Numbered from the stretch's first letter, positions 9,296-18,084 are shown. The stretch: 64,000 nucleotides of DNA from Paraburkholderia sp. BCC1885 (GCF_900996235.1 NZ_CAAJGM010000166.1:46925-110924), one strand, 5' to 3'. Program-made: numbers and translations. Notes: generated by a model not told the origin, from the sequence alone.

Positions 9296-9984
9296 TGCGC
9301 CCCGCCAAGCCGCCCATGCGAGCGAGAACTTCCAGCGTCCGGCGAGCCCCGCGCGGCGCGCTGCATTCCGTCGAGACGAACGCCAGCAGCGTCGAGCCAT
9401 TCGACGACGTGCACGACACGGATGCGCCGCCGGACGGCACACCTGACGGCCGGGTGAACGGCGCGGCACGGCCGCCGCAAGCCGTGCCGTCGTCCCGCCA
9501 TAGCGCGTCCGCCACGGCATCGGCCAACTCGTCACATGCGGACGCCCACGAACCGCTCGGTCCCGACGATCCGCTCGCGCCGCTGCCGTTCAATCCGTAC
9601 AAGGGCAATCGCGGGCTCACGCGCGCCTGGCACGCGATGAAAAACTCGCTGGCGGGTTTTCAGGTCGCAATCCGCGAAGAAAGCGCGTTTCGCCAGGAAT
9701 TGACGCTCGCCGCGATTCTCGTGCCGTGCGGCGTGCTCGTCCCCGTCGACCCGGTGAGCCGCGTGCTGCTGCTCGGCTCGGTGCTGCTGGTGCTGATCGT
9801 CGAACTGCTGAATTCGAGCGTCGAGGCCGCCATTGACCGGATCTCGCTCGAACGTCACGAGTTGTCGCGGCGCGCCAAGGACCTCGGCAGCGCGGCCGTG
9901 ATGGTGGCGCTCGGTATGTGTCTGATGACGTGGGTGCTGATTGTCGGGCCGCTGCTGGTGCACTGGATCAGGGCGTGGCTGTGA
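9295..9984 (+). CDS. dgkA: Diacylglycerol kinase (prokaryotic DgkA type) with long N-terminal extension
   Basis: Phosphorylates diacylglycerol to phosphatidic acid in the inner membrane. The DgkA domain occupies roughly the last 120 of 229 residues: LTRAWHAMKNSLAGFQVAIREESAFRQEL, three hydrophobic helices, and the active-site signature ELLNSSVEAAIDRIS with DLGSAAVM. The first 100 residues are a Ser/Ala/Pro/Asp-rich, probably disordered extension absent from classical DgkA (about 120 residues). The chosen ATG overlaps the glycosyltransferase stop by 1 bp; a shorter start inside the extension is possible. Product recycling fits the lipid context. Confidence 0.88.
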   Translation: MRPAKPPMRARTSSVRRAPRGALHSVETNASSVEPFDDVHDTDAPPDGTPDGRVNGAARPPQAVPSSRHSASATASANSSHADAHEPLGPDDPLAPLPFNPYKGNRGLTRAWHAMKNSLAGFQVAIREESAFRQELTLAAILVPCGVLVPVDPVSRVLLLGSVLLVLIVELLNSSVEAAIDRISLERHELSRRAKDLGSAAVMVALGMCLMTWVLIVGPLLVHWIRAWL

Positions 9985-10053
9985 ATGTCAGGCAAAAACG
10001 CCCGTCCGACACGGCGGCGTGAAAACCCTGACTCGGACCTAGGTATGAGAACG

Positions 10054-10074
10054 GTCGGTTTATAATCGTCCGAC
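10054..10074. promoter_or_regulatory. Inverted repeat around the -10 box of the TetR gene
   Basis: GTCGG (10054-10058) and CCGAC (10070-10074) flank a consensus TATAAT at 10061-10066, about 90 bp before the tetR-type gene. The position suggests an autorepression operator. I see no good -35 box. Candidate only. Confidence 0.35.
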
Positions 10075-10163
10075 AGACTCTCAAAAATACTAACCGCCAG
10101 GGTGGATCACGCAGCAGCGGCACGCCGCCGCGCGGCCAGCCGGCGTTACCTGGGCCGGACGAC

Positions 10164-10889
10164 ATGGAAGCCAAACCTCCCCGCCGCACCCGCGAACGGA
10201 TTCTCGAACTGTCGTTGAAGCTATTCAACGAGATCGGCGAGCCGAACGTCACGACGACGACGATCGCCGAGGAAATGGAAATCAGTCCGGGCAACCTGTA
10301 CTACCACTTCCGCAACAAAGACGACATCATCAACAGCATCTTCAGCCAGTTCGAGCAGGAGATCGAAAAACGTCTGCGCTTTCCGGACGATCACCGCGCG
10401 ACGATCGACGAGATGTGGTCCTATCTGCAGTACATGGTGGATTTCACATGGCGCTACCGTTTCCTATATCGCGATCTGAACGATCTGCTGGCGCGCAACC
10501 GCACGCTGGAAACACACTTCAAGCAGATCATCAGCCACAAGGTGCGCTTTGCCAGCCAGTTCTGCGACCAGCTCGTCGCGGACGGCGAAATGGTCGCAAC
10601 GCCTGACGAACTGAACGTAATCGCCACCAATGTGGGCGTGATCGGCACGTACTGGCTGTCGTATCAATTTGTGATGAATCCGCGCAAGTACAACGAACAG
10701 GAAGCGATCCGCGCCGAACTGCATCAGGTCAGCGTGCAGATCGTCTCGCTGATGGCGCCGTATCTGCGCGGCCGCTCGCGGCAACTGTTCGACGACCTGA
10801 TCTCCGGCAAGCTGCCCAAGCGCGAGTTCTACGACTACCTGCCGCAGAAAGAAGGCGCCGCGCCGCGCAACGAACCGAAGGACGTCTGA
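10164..10889 (+). CDS. TetR/AcrR family transcriptional regulator
   Basis: 241 residues. The N-terminal helix-turn-helix is clear: RERILELSLKLFNEIGEPNVTTTTIAEEMEISPGNLYYHFRNKDDII at about residues 9-55, with the typical GNLYYHF recognition helix. The long C-terminal ligand domain (DEMWSYLQYMVDFTWRYRFLYRDL) resembles TetR proteins that sense acyl compounds, but the ligand is not readable. The next gene starts 2 bp after its stop, so the two are cotranscribed. An inverted repeat sits over its -10 box. Confidence 0.9.
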   Translation: MEAKPPRRTRERILELSLKLFNEIGEPNVTTTTIAEEMEISPGNLYYHFRNKDDIINSIFSQFEQEIEKRLRFPDDHRATIDEMWSYLQYMVDFTWRYRFLYRDLNDLLARNRTLETHFKQIISHKVRFASQFCDQLVADGEMVATPDELNVIATNVGVIGTYWLSYQFVMNPRKYNEQEAIRAELHQVSVQIVSLMAPYLRGRSRQLFDDLISGKLPKREFYDYLPQKEGAAPRNEPKDV

Positions 10890-10891
10890 AC

Positions 10892-11476
10892 ATGAAGTCG
10901 GTGTGTGTCTATTGCGGCTCCGCGCTGGGAGCCAAACCGCTGTACGCCGAAGCCGCCCGCGGCTTCGGGCGCGCACTGGTCGAAGCCGGCCTCGCGCTGG
11001 TCTATGGCGGCGGCAAGGTCGGCCTGATGGGAACCATCGCCGATGCGGTGATGCAAGCGGGCGGCCGCGCCATCGGCGTGATCCCCGAGTTGCTCGTCAA
11101 TAAGGAAGTCGGCCATAACGGCCTGACGGAATTGCACGTCGTGCCCGATATGCACCACCGCAAAAAGATGATGGCGGACCTCTCGGATGCATTTGTCGCC
11201 ATGCCGGGCGGCGTGGGCACCTTCGAAGAACTGTTCGAGGTTTATACCTGGGCGCAGTTGGGTTATCACCAGAAGCCGGTGGCGCTGCTCAATATCGACG
11301 GCTATTACGATCCGCTGATTTCGATGCTCGCGCATACGGTCGAGGAAGGTTTCATGCGCCAGACCTATCTCGATATTTTGCAGATCGAGTCCAATCCGGC
11401 TGCCTTGATCGCGAGGCTCAAGGCCTATCAACCGCCTGCCAACGACAAGTGGGCCGATAACCGCCAGGCGGTTTGA
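10892..11476 (+). CDS. LOG family protein (TIGR00730; cytokinin riboside 5'-monophosphate phosphoribohydrolase-like)
   Basis: 194 residues with the LOG Rossmann fold. YGGGKVGLMG lies near residues 38-47, and the family motif PGGVGTFEE lies at residues 105-113. Preceding HHRKKMM contains the conserved Arg. Family members hydrolyse the N-glycosidic bond of nucleoside monophosphates and are often misannotated as lysine decarboxylases. It follows the TetR gene by 2 bp and precedes an SDR gene by 31 bp. The physiological substrate in this bacterium is unknown. Confidence 0.9.
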   Translation: MKSVCVYCGSALGAKPLYAEAARGFGRALVEAGLALVYGGGKVGLMGTIADAVMQAGGRAIGVIPELLVNKEVGHNGLTELHVVPDMHHRKKMMADLSDAFVAMPGGVGTFEELFEVYTWAQLGYHQKPVALLNIDGYYDPLISMLAHTVEEGFMRQTYLDILQIESNPAALIARLKAYQPPANDKWADNRQAV

Positions 11477-11507
11477 GCGACGCCACGGCGTAATTCACGA
11501 GGCAAGC

Positions 11508-12254
11508 ATGACGAAAGCGGTTCTGATTACCGGCGCGAGCCGCGGCATCGGCCGCGCGACGGCACGGCTGCTCGGCGGGCTCGGCTGGTCGGTGGGCGTG
11601 AACTACACGCAAAACGAAGCGGCGGCGCAGGAAACCGCGGCCGAAGTCGTTCGCGCCGGCGGCCATGCCCGCGTGATCCAGGGCGATGTCGCCAGCGAAG
11701 CGGACGTGATTGGCATGTTCGACGCGGTGGTCGACGCATTCGGACGGCTCGACGCGCTGGTGAACAACGCGGGCATCGTCGCCCCCGGCATGCCACTCGC
11801 CGACATGGATCTGGCGCGCCTGCAGCGCATCTTCGACGTCAACGTCCTCGGCGCCTATCTGTGCGCCCGCGAAGCCGCACGACGGATGTCGAAGGACCGC
11901 GGCGGCGCAGGCGGCGTGATCGTCAATATTTCGTCGGCGGCGGCGCGGCTGGGCGCACCGAACGAGTATGTCGACTATGCCGGCTCGAAAGGCGCGGTCG
12001 ACACACTGACCATCGGACTCGCCAAGGAACTGGGACCGCAAGGCGTGCGGGTGAATGCAGTGCGTCCCGGCCTGATCGACACCGAGATCCACGCGAGCGG
12101 CGGCCGTCCGGACCGCGCCGCGGTGTTGGGCTCGCAGACGCCGCTAGGCCGTCCCGGCAGCGCCGATGAAGTCGCGCAGACCATCGTCTGGTTGTTAAGC
12201 GATGCCGCGTCCTATGTCACCGGCGCGTTGCTCGACGTGGCGGGCGGCCGCTAA
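11508..12254 (+). CDS. SDR family NAD(P)-dependent oxidoreductase (glucose dehydrogenase/FabG-like)
   Basis: 248 residues, classical short-chain dehydrogenase. TGASRGIGRATARLL (about residues 8-22) is the cofactor glycine motif, NNAGIV follows near residue 88, the catalytic Ser is in IVNISSAAARLG and the Tyr/Lys pair is in YVDYAGSKGA. The C-terminal YVTGALLDVAGGR is also standard. The substrate cannot be read from sequence. It converges with the DUF924 gene, whose stop is 19 bp away. Confidence 0.9.
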   Translation: MTKAVLITGASRGIGRATARLLGGLGWSVGVNYTQNEAAAQETAAEVVRAGGHARVIQGDVASEADVIGMFDAVVDAFGRLDALVNNAGIVAPGMPLADMDLARLQRIFDVNVLGAYLCAREAARRMSKDRGGAGGVIVNISSAAARLGAPNEYVDYAGSKGAVDTLTIGLAKELGPQGVRVNAVRPGLIDTEIHASGGRPDRAAVLGSQTPLGRPGSADEVAQTIVWLLSDAASYVTGALLDVAGGR

Positions 12255-12273
12255 GGTTTGCCAGGTCGTTCGA

Positions 12274-12945
12274 TCAGAACGACGACCCAGGCCCGCGCAG
12301 AAAAGCCACCTCTTCTTCCGTAGACTCCCGCCCGAGCAGCGCATTGCGATGCGGAAACCGCCCGAAGCGTTCGATGATCGCCGCATGCCGCAGCGCCGAG
12401 CGATAATAACTCGCGCCGCCGTGCGGTAATCCTTCAAACGGCTTGAAAAGCCGCACCGCTTCGCGCTGGCTGTCGAGCGACTCGTCATGTTCGAACGGCA
12501 TATACACGAAGGCGCGGTGAAAGAGGCCAGGCAGGCGTAGATCGAAGCCGTTCGTGACCGCATGCCTGGCAATCCTCAGTGCATGGTGGTCGGTTTCGAA
12601 TGCGCGCGCCGTGCCGCGATGGATATTGCGCGAGAACTGATCGAGCAGGACAACGAGTGCCAACGCGCCGGATGGCGTATCCATCCACGTATCCAGCGCG
12701 CCCTGCCCTGCCGCTTCGAGCAGCGCGCCGAAGCGCTCGCGCAACGTGGCGTCGAATGCCGTGTCGCGTGCGAACCAGAGTTTTCGGTCTTGTCCGAAGC
12801 TCGCGGAACCCGGCGCCCCGAACCAGCAATCGAGGATCGCATGCGCGCGCTGGTCGAGCGCGGCGTAATCGGCGTGTTCAGCGTATTCGGCGTGGCTGTC
12901 ATACGCCGCAGAACCGGAGGACCGGCCGGACGCCTCCTCGCTCAT
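12274..12945 (-). CDS. DUF924 family protein
   Basis: 223 residues starting MSEEASGRS, 4 bp overlapping (ATGA) the end of the AlaX gene, so translationally coupled to it. DUF924 hallmarks are DCWFGAPGSASFGQDRKLWFARDTAFD, LVVLLDQFSRNIHRGTARAF and YMPFEHDESLDSQ. The family is all-helical, TPR-like and of unknown function. The first 25 residues are a low-similarity extension rich in His/Ala/Glu; a later start is possible. Confidence 0.85.
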   Translation of the reverse strand: MSEEASGRSSGSAAYDSHAEYAEHADYAALDQRAHAILDCWFGAPGSASFGQDRKLWFARDTAFDATLRERFGALLEAAGQGALDTWMDTPSGALALVVLLDQFSRNIHRGTARAFETDHHALRIARHAVTNGFDLRLPGLFHRAFVYMPFEHDESLDSQREAVRLFKPFEGLPHGGASYYRSALRHAAIIERFGRFPHRNALLGRESTEEEVAFLRGPGSSF

Positions 12946-13673
12946 GCGAATTCCAGCACCAGCCGGCGCGTGCGCGCGCTTTTCTTCTCGAGTTTGCCCA
13001 CCCGCACCGCGCCGATTTCCTGCGTGTTGCGCACATGCGTGCCGCCGCACGGCTGCAGATCGACGCCTTCGATACGCAGGAGACGCACGCGGCCCAGCCC
13101 CATCGGCGGCTTCACGCTCATCGTGCGGACCAGTTCGGGACGCGCGGCCATCTGCTCGTCGGTGATCCATTCGGTGACGACGCCGTGCGCGCCGCCCACC
13201 AGCTCCGCGAGCCGCGCATCGACCCTCTCGCGTTCGATCGGCTCCACGGTCGCGAAATCGAGACGCGCGTAATCGCTGGTGATGCTGCAACCGTCGACGG
13301 CATACGGCAGCACCGCGCACATCAGATGACTCGCGGTATGCAAACGCATATGCCGATAGCGGCGCGTCCAGTCGATCTCCGCCGTGACGCGTGTGCCGGG
13401 CGCAAGACGCGCCAGCAGCGCCTCCTGTCCCGCCGCAGGCAGATGCACCGCGTCATCGGGCGTCGCGCCCTCGAATTTAGCCTTGCGGGTATCCGCGATC
13501 TCGATGCGGGTGCCGTCTTCCAGCGTCAGCACGCCGGCATCACCCGCCTGGCCGCCGCCGAGCGGATAGAACACGGTCTGGTCGAGATGGACGCCCTGCT
13601 CGTCGATGGCGGTAATCGTGGCCTCGCAGCGCGTCAGGTAGGCGTCGTCGCGAAACAGTGCGCGTGTTGTCAT
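12942..13673 (-). CDS. AlaX-type alanyl-tRNA editing protein
   Basis: 243 residues. A stand-alone trans-editing enzyme that hydrolyses mischarged Ser- or Gly-tRNA(Ala). Conserved features include TVFYPLGGGQAGD near the N-terminus, the zinc-binding LHTASHL (HxxxH) near residue 112 and the second zinc site CGGTHVRNTQEIG near residue 215. The ATG at 13673 gives the usual start MTTRALFRDDAYL; a longer frame upstream lacks similarity. Coupled to the DUF924 gene by a 4 bp overlap. Confidence 0.92.
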   Translation of the reverse strand: MTTRALFRDDAYLTRCEATITAIDEQGVHLDQTVFYPLGGGQAGDAGVLTLEDGTRIEIADTRKAKFEGATPDDAVHLPAAGQEALLARLAPGTRVTAEIDWTRRYRHMRLHTASHLMCAVLPYAVDGCSITSDYARLDFATVEPIERERVDARLAELVGGAHGVVTEWITDEQMAARPELVRTMSVKPPMGLGRVRLLRIEGVDLQPCGGTHVRNTQEIGAVRVGKLEKKSARTRRLVLEFA

Positions 13674-13854
13674 GGTGGCTGCCTCTATCCAGTCTTGCTG
13701 TGGAAGCTCATTATGCCGACCCGCCCAGCCGCCCGGAAGCTGGCCGAACGGCCAATCGGACAGGCCGGCGGCGTCGCCGTACCGGTCGAAAGACCAGGCC
13801 ACCTGACTCGCACGGTCCCGTTCACACGGCCCGATGCCAGGACCCGCCTCGGTA

Positions 13855-14265
13855 TCAACCCGGCCGATTGCGCATCCAGTCCGCCGTCTCGAAGAACGAA
13901 TGCAGCAGCCGCTCGCGCAACGGCTCGGATAAGCCGACATCCTCCATCGCCCACGCCATGCAGCGCAGCCACTGATCGCGCTCGCTCGACGCAATCGCAA
14001 ACGGCAGATGACGCGCGCGCAGACGCGGATGGCCGAAGCGGCTGATGTAATGATCGGGGCCGCCCAGCCAACCGCACAGGAACCAGAAAAACTTGTCGCG
14101 CGAGCCGTCGAGCGTGGGTGGATGCAGCGCGCGGATGCCCGCAAATTCGGGCTCGAGGTCCATCAGGTCATAAAAGCGGTCGATGAGTTCGCGCACGCGC
14201 GCCTCGCCGCCCACCAGTTCGAAGGCCGTCGGTTGGGCCGCGGCTTCGTCGTTTGGATCGGTCAT
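13855..14265 (-). CDS. Group II truncated haemoglobin
   Basis: 136 residues, a normal length for TrHb2. Visible landmarks are FYDLMDLEPEFAGIRALHP, FFWFLCGWLGGPDHYISRFGHP, the proximal His in RARHLPFAI and the group II Trp in ERDQWLRCMAWAMED. Such globins bind O2 and are linked to NO or peroxide detoxification. I start it at MTDPNDEAA; an upstream ATG at 14367 would add 34 residues that overlap the permease gene and are unlike a globin. It follows the FtsX-type gene by 31 bp. Confidence 0.92.
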   Translation of the reverse strand: MTDPNDEAAAQPTAFELVGGEARVRELIDRFYDLMDLEPEFAGIRALHPPTLDGSRDKFFWFLCGWLGGPDHYISRFGHPRLRARHLPFAIASSERDQWLRCMAWAMEDVGLSEPLRERLLHSFFETADWMRNRPG

Positions 14266-14296
14266 TCGGTCAACTGCAATCTGCAAAAAGGAAAGG

Positions 14297-16891
14297 TCAG
14301 GCGTCGCGCAAGGATTGCAACGCCGGCCGCGACAGCACGTGGCGCAGGCTGATCCAGCCGCCCACACCGGCGCAGGCGATGCCTGCCACGATGCCGGCGG
14401 GCAGCAGCCACGGATCGAAGTTCAGGTAGAAGAAGAACACCCGCGTGGCGAGCTGCCAGCCCACCACCTGCGCGCCGATCGCCGCCATCAGGCCGGCCAG
14501 CGCGCCCACGGCAATGAACTCCGCCACCTGCACCGCGCGCACCTGCTGGTGCGACGCGCCGAGGGCGCGCAGCAGCGCGGATTCTCGCATACGCTCGTCG
14601 CGCGTGCCGGCCAGCGCCGCATACAGCACCAGCACGCCCGCCGCGAGCGTGAAGGCAAACAGGAACTGCACCGCGCCGATCACCTGCTCCAGCATGCGCT
14701 GCATCTGCGCGAGGATCGGGCCGACGTCGATCACCGTGAGATTCGGATAGGCAGCGATCAGGCCGTCGATGGTGGCGCTTTTCTCCGGCGGCAAATGGAA
14801 ACTCGTGATGAAGCTCGCCGGGAAATCCTGCAGGGCGGCGGGCGGCATCAGCACAAAAAAGTTAACCTTGAACGAGCCCCAATCGAGCTTGCGCACGCTC
14901 GTCACGGGCGCATCGACCTGCAAGCCGGTCACGTCGAAACGCAGCGAATCGCCGGCCTTGACGTGGAGGGTTTTCGCCAGCCCCTCTTCGATGGAAATCT
15001 GCGGCGCTTTCGTCTCGCCATACCAGTTGCCGGCGACGATGCGGTTGTCGTCGGGCAGCGTGGTCCGGTACGACAGGTTGAATTCGCGGTCGACGAGGCG
15101 CTTGGCTTCGTCGCTCTTGTACTGGTCCGGATTGACCGGCTTGCCGTTGATCGCAATCAGGCGGCCGCGCACCATCGGTTCGAGCACGGCATTGGGCACG
15201 GCGTGGCTCGTGAGGTATTGCGCGACGCCGGCGCGCTGATCGGGCTGGATGTCGATGATGAACTGGTTGGGCGCGTCGGGCGGCGTCGATTTGCGCCAGC
15301 CTTCGACCAGATCGTTGCGCGTCATGGCGATCAGCAGCAGGCACATCAAGCCGATGCCCAGCGCGGTGATCTGCAACGCGCTCGCGCTGCTGCGCCGTTC
15401 GAGCGAGGCCAGCGCGTAACGCCAGCCGATTCCCACATTGAAACGCTCGCTGCGCACGATGCGCGCGGCGCCCCACAACGCGAGCCGCGCGATTGCCGCG
15501 AATACCAGCAAGCCAACCGCAAAGCCGCCGGCGACGATGCCGCCCAGCTTCAGTTCACCCGCCGCGACAATCAGCAATCCGGCGAACAGCACGATTCCCA
15601 GCGCATACGCGGCCCACGCCGTGCGCCCTTCCTCGCCCCACTCGCGGCGCAGCACGCGCACCGGTGGCACGCGCGTCAGCGGCAACAGCGGCGGTAGCGC
15701 GAAACCAAGCAGCAGCACCAGACCGGCGGCAATGCCTTCGAGCGCCGGCCACGCGGTGGGATACGGCAGCACCACGTCGATCAGACTGCCGAGCCAACTC
15801 AGCAACGCCAGATGCCCGGCATAGCCGAGCAGCACGCCGATCGCCCCGCCGAGCAGGCCGAGCCCAAGAAACTCCAGCAGAAACAGCGAGCGCAGCGTGC
15901 GCTGGCTGACGCCGAGACAACGCATCGCCGCGCAGCCGTCCAGATGCCGGCGCATGTAGCGATGCGCGGCCATCGCAATCGCGACCGCGGCCAGCATCGC
16001 CGTCAGCAGCGACACGAGGGTCAGGAAATGACTCGCACGATCGAGCGTCTCGCGCACCTGCGGCTGGCCGTCCTTCAGCGATTCGAGCGCGACGCCGCGC
16101 ATCTTGCCGTCGTCGACGCGGGCGTGGGCGAACGCGGCGAATTGTTCGACCGGCCCGCGGTCGCCCGCCACCAGCAAGCGGTACGTCACCCGGCTGCCGA
16201 ACACGATCAGGCCGGTGGACGCCACTTCGTCGTCACGCAGCATCAGTCGTGGGGAGAAATTGACGAAGCCGAAGCCACGATCCAGTTCGCGCGTGATGAT
16301 CGCGCCAATCCTGAAGGTCCGGTTGCCGACCTTCACGGGATCGCCGACATGCACCTTCAGCGAATCGAGCAGCGCCTGGTCGGCCCACACCGTGCCGGGC
16401 GCGGGAATCCCCTGGGCAGGATGATCCGGCGCGTCCGGCGCGGTGGCGATGCGCAGCGCGCCGCGCAACGGATACGCCGGCGACACCGCCTTGAGCGCCG
16501 CCAGCCGCGACAACGGCTGGGCGCTCGTCGAACTGATCATGCTGGGGAAAATGGCGGTGGTCGCCGTCTGCAGGCCAAGCGTTTTGGCCTCATTGCCGAA
16601 TTGGGGATCGACAGGATGGTCGGAGCGCACGATGAAATCGGCGCCGATCATGCGCCGCGCATCGCGTTCGAGCCCCTGGTGCAGACGGTCGGCGAGGAAA
16701 CCGACGCTCGACAGCGCGGCCACGGCCAGCACCAGCGCGAGCAGCAGCATGGTCAGTTCGCCGGCGCGCCAGTCGCGGGCCGCCATGCGCACCGACTGGC
16801 GCAGCAGATCCGCCCCGGTAAACCGCCGCCGCCCCGCCACGCGCGCGGCGGGCACAACCGGCGCCACTGAACTGCGTGCCGGATCGCTCAA
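14297..16891 (-). CDS. FtsX-type ABC transporter permease (YbbP-like)
   Basis: 864 residues from a TTG start at 16891 that overlaps the upstream stop (TTGA) and has AGGAG 9 nt before it. The product has an N-terminal TM helix (LTMLLLALVLAVAALSSVGFLADRL), a large periplasmic MacB-like region, an FtsX domain near the middle (LTAMLAAVAIAMAAHRYMRRHLDGCAAMRCLG) and a second at the C-terminus (ETRDERMRESALLRALGASHQQ-like region). This double-FtsX layout matches YbbP permeases that pair with a YbbA ATPase. No ATPase gene is adjacent here. Substrate unknown. Confidence 0.85.
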   Translation of the reverse strand: MSDPARSSVAPVVPAARVAGRRRFTGADLLRQSVRMAARDWRAGELTMLLLALVLAVAALSSVGFLADRLHQGLERDARRMIGADFIVRSDHPVDPQFGNEAKTLGLQTATTAIFPSMISSTSAQPLSRLAALKAVSPAYPLRGALRIATAPDAPDHPAQGIPAPGTVWADQALLDSLKVHVGDPVKVGNRTFRIGAIITRELDRGFGFVNFSPRLMLRDDEVASTGLIVFGSRVTYRLLVAGDRGPVEQFAAFAHARVDDGKMRGVALESLKDGQPQVRETLDRASHFLTLVSLLTAMLAAVAIAMAAHRYMRRHLDGCAAMRCLGVSQRTLRSLFLLEFLGLGLLGGAIGVLLGYAGHLALLSWLGSLIDVVLPYPTAWPALEGIAAGLVLLLGFALPPLLPLTRVPPVRVLRREWGEEGRTAWAAYALGIVLFAGLLIVAAGELKLGGIVAGGFAVGLLVFAAIARLALWGAARIVRSERFNVGIGWRYALASLERRSSASALQITALGIGLMCLLLIAMTRNDLVEGWRKSTPPDAPNQFIIDIQPDQRAGVAQYLTSHAVPNAVLEPMVRGRLIAINGKPVNPDQYKSDEAKRLVDREFNLSYRTTLPDDNRIVAGNWYGETKAPQISIEEGLAKTLHVKAGDSLRFDVTGLQVDAPVTSVRKLDWGSFKVNFFVLMPPAALQDFPASFITSFHLPPEKSATIDGLIAAYPNLTVIDVGPILAQMQRMLEQVIGAVQFLFAFTLAAGVLVLYAALAGTRDERMRESALLRALGASHQQVRAVQVAEFIAVGALAGLMAAIGAQVVGWQLATRVFFFYLNFDPWLLPAGIVAGIACAGVGGWISLRHVLSRPALQSLRDA

Positions 16892-17499
16892 TCGTGCCGA
16901 CTCCTGGCAAGACGCGACACCATGTGAGTCGCCATGCCGCGAAAGCCGCCCTGCACGCCGCGCCACAGACGCGGCAGCGCCCAGGCCGCCAGCATCAGGA
17001 AGCCGATCATCAGCACGAGGAACAGCAGCGGCACGAACAGCGCCAACAGGAGCCCGCCGAACACGAGCCCGTCTTCGGCAACCGAAGTCACGACGTTCGA
17101 CACCGGTTCCGGCGAGAGATTGATCAGCGCGCGAGTGCCGGCCTTCGCCAGATGCGCCGTGCCGGCCAGGGTGCCGCCGGCCAGCGCGGCCACGGTCAGA
17201 AGGGCCGGATCGGCATGGCCGAGCGCGCCGGCAGCCAGTACGGCGCCGGCCGGAATGCGGATAAAGGTATGAATGGCGTCCCAGAGGGAATCGAAGGCGG
17301 GAATCTTGTCAGCCAGAAACTCAGTGACCGTGAGCACCGCCGCCACCCCGATCACCCACGGCGAAGCCAGCGCGGACAAGGTATCAGGCAGATGGACGAT
17401 GCCGAAGCGCGCGAACACGCCGGCTAACAGTACCGTGAGGTAGAGGCGCAGGCCGCTGCCCCAGGACAGGCCCGCCGCAAGCGAGAGTGGTTCAAGCAT
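16888..17499 (-). CDS. DUF4126 domain-containing membrane protein
   Basis: 203 residues with several hydrophobic helices: SLAAGLSWGSGLRLYLTVLLAGVFARFG at the N-terminus, SPWVIGVAAVLTVTEFLADKIP, and two near the C-terminus. These match DUF4126, a small family of polytopic membrane proteins without assigned function. Its stop overlaps the TTG start of the FtsX-type permease by 4 bp. It probably starts the five-gene minus-strand operon that runs through the permease, globin, AlaX and DUF924 genes. Confidence 0.82.
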   Translation of the reverse strand: MLEPLSLAAGLSWGSGLRLYLTVLLAGVFARFGIVHLPDTLSALASPWVIGVAAVLTVTEFLADKIPAFDSLWDAIHTFIRIPAGAVLAAGALGHADPALLTVAALAGGTLAGTAHLAKAGTRALINLSPEPVSNVVTSVAEDGLVFGGLLLALFVPLLFLVLMIGFLMLAAWALPRLWRGVQGGFRGMATHMVSRLARSRHD

Positions 17500-17700
17500 G
17501 GCCGCCTCCAGGCGCGCTACGCGTGCCGGGCGCTTTGCCGTGCAGAGGAACTACCCTGCCCACTGCAGCAAAGCCGCCAGACCCGCGCCAAGCCGGACGC
17601 GGGACACGTTCATCAAATTGAGATCGACTTCATTATAGCCACGTTAATTCGCAGACCGCAGAGCGGCGTGCAATTTCGCGGCGCAAAAGTCGTCAAATCG

Positions 17701-18018
17701 TCACGCGGAGGAGAGTTTCAGACCGATCAGGCCCACCACGATCAGCGCGGCGCTCGCCACCCGCGCCATCGTCAGCGCCTCGCCCATGATGACAATGCCG
17801 AAGATAAACGCGCCCACCGCGCCAATGCCGGTCCACACGGCGTAGGCCGTGCCGAGCGGCAAATGGCGCATCGCGAGGGTGAGCAGCGCGAAGCTGCCGA
17901 GCGCCGTCACCACTGTGAAGACAGAGGGCCACAGGCGGGTAAAGCCTTCGGAGGTCTTGAGACCGGCCGCCCACGCCACTTCGAGCAAACCGGCAATCAG
18001 CAGAAGAAACCAGGACAT
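17701..18018 (-). CDS. gdx: Guanidinium exporter of the SMR family
   Basis: 105 residues and four TM helices, the SMR size. [12 protein letters not shown] at residues 10-21 carries the essential Glu13 and the Gdx/SugE subtype signature; [24 protein letters not shown] is the conserved third helix. Gdx proteins export guanidinium in exchange for protons and are often annotated sugE. The upstream RNA carries a guanidine-II riboswitch, which decides between Gdx and a drug exporter such as EmrE. Ribosome site GGAG is 7 nt before the ATG. Confidence 0.95.
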   Translation of the reverse strand: MSWFLLLIAGLLEVAWAAGLKTSEGFTRLWPSVFTVVTALGSFALLTLAMRHLPLGTAYAVWTGIGAVGAFIFGIVIMGEALTMARVASAALIVVGLIGLKLSSA

Positions 18019-18040
18019 GAAACGACTCCATTGTTCAGAT

Positions 18041-18084
18041 GGGGCCGTCCCCGTTCGATGCGAATGCGTAAGGCCGTCCTTACG
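18041..18084 (-). promoter_or_regulatory. Guanidine-II (mini-ykkC) riboswitch of gdx
   Basis: On the minus strand two perfect hairpins carry the same ACGG loop: CGTAAGG-ACGG-CCTTACG (18084-18067) and GGGG-ACGG-CCCC (18052-18041), joined by a 14 nt linker. Tandem hairpins with ACGR loops just before a ribosome site define the guanidine-II class. The second hairpin ends 11 nt before GGAG, so control is most likely at translation initiation. Confidence 0.93.

Noticed and set aside
14266..14367. Longer start for the truncated haemoglobin
   Set aside because: It would overlap the permease gene and add Cys/Arg-rich sequence unlike any globin N-terminus.
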